Assembly: GCF_033170385.1 (NCBI RefSeq)
Contig: NZ_CP126170.1
Location: 1,264,001-1,328,000 of the forward strand
Reading direction: 5' to 3'
DNA from: Xanthomonas rydalmerensis
GTDB taxonomy: Bacteria > Pseudomonadota > Gammaproteobacteria > Xanthomonadales > Xanthomonadaceae
Length of the DNA: 64,000 nucleotides
Under the pieces are notes generated by a model, which did not search any database, had not been told where the DNA came from, and saw nothing but the letters and a program-made list of their open reading frames with translations. Each line of letters begins with the position of its first letter. Position 1 is the stretch's first letter. Made by a program: the position numbers and the translations under genes. Positions 63,718-64,000 of this stretch are shown here, one piece after another.

Positions 63718-64000
63718 ATGAAGAAGCAGCAGGGCTTTACCCTGATCGAACTGATGATCGTGATCGCGATCATCGCCATCCTGGCCGCCATCGCGCTGCC
63801 GATGTACCGTGACTATGTCGCTAAGTCGCAGCTGGCTGCCGCGCTTGCTGAAGTGAGCCCGGCCAAGACAATGCTGGAATCCAAGCTGCAGGAAGATAGC
63901 ACCTTCGTTCCGGCTACCGCCGCGGACGTCGGCCTGCAGACCACCTCGCCGCGCTGCACCACCTTCGGTGCCACCGCGACCACTCTTACCTGCAACACCA
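63718..64000 (+). CDS. pilA: Type IV pilin, major subunit (partial at window end)
   Basis: The first 94 codons of a prepilin. After the short basic leader MKKQQG the cleavage site G/F is followed by the family N-terminus [20 protein letters not shown] with the conserved Glu at position 5, then [20 protein letters not shown]. The later part ([18 protein letters not shown]) belongs to the pilin head with cysteines. It lies downstream of a candidate sigma-54 promoter and divergent from pilC. The 3' end is outside the window. Confidence 0.95.
   Translation, partial: MKKQQGFTLIELMIVIAIIAILAAIALPMYRDYVAKSQLAAALAEVSPAKTMLESKLQEDSTFVPATAADVGLQTTSPRCTTFGATATTLTCNT

Noticed and set aside
1..64000. CRISPR arrays, rRNA genes and intact insertion sequences
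   Set aside because: No regularly spaced repeats with unique spacers, no rRNA sequence and no intact transposase with terminal inverted repeats were seen in the window.

Overview
The window is a GC-rich, densely coded segment of a gammaproteobacterial chromosome. It most likely comes from the genus Xanthomonas. The basis for this is the coaE-pilD-pilC / pilA block, the rimK / two-component pair, several TonB-dependent receptors, an autotransporter GDSL esterase, and the typical Xanthomonas intergenic repeats: palindromes related to GTAGGAGCGGCTTCAGCC, the GGGATTGGGGATT family and the CCCTCTCCC family. Species cannot be fixed from the sequence alone.

Layout. 0-1.6 kb: the end of a TonB-dependent receptor and a PepSY membrane protein. 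1.8-9.4 kb: a divergent assimilatory sulfate reduction locus, cysJ-cysI-cysH on the minus strand and cysD-cysNC on the plus strand. 10-17 kb: an M1 aminopeptidase, a glycosyltransferase plus polysaccharide deacetylase pair, a GNAT acetyltransferase and a secreted protein of unknown function. 17.2-19.5 kb: a TrmH-family methyltransferase, followed by a 26-residue peptide gene and a cytochrome P450. The peptide ends in AWYIWY, the hexapeptide sequence of tryptorubin A as I know it, so this is very probably a minimal atropopeptide (P450-crosslinked RiPP) cassette. It is the most exciting item in the window. 19.5-30.2 kb: mostly housekeeping genes, namely a LacI-type regulator, an M28 peptidase, mscL, an FAH-family hydrolase, a Rieske protein, an SLC13-type transporter, trmB, thiG, thiS and the EstA-like autotransporter.

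30.46-44.0 kb: a genomic island that begins directly at the 3' end of tRNA-Gly(CCC). Parts of it are clearly AT-richer than the surroundings. It carries broken genes, two relics that look like micrococcal-nuclease C-termini, an integrase-like relic at the far end, and defence-type cargo: a small protein plus HEPN-motif protein pair, an Abi_C-type HEPN protein, and a 1865-residue DUF4011-type SF1 helicase fused to a Vsr/DUF559-like nuclease.

44.0-56.6 kb: a histidine phosphatase, a decayed copy of the 5' end of the phospholipase C gene, a TonB-dependent receptor with a secreted partner, a ROK regulator, an MFS transporter, an intact Tat-type phospholipase C and another TonB-dependent receptor. 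56.8-64 kb: rimK, an OmpR-type response regulator with its histidine kinase, then coaE-pilD-pilC on the minus strand and a type IV pilin gene on the plus strand, cut by the window end.

An unusual thread through the window is that dispersed intergenic repeats have been captured into reading frames: the N-terminus of CysNC, the N-terminus of the TrmH-family enzyme and the C-terminus of TrmB.
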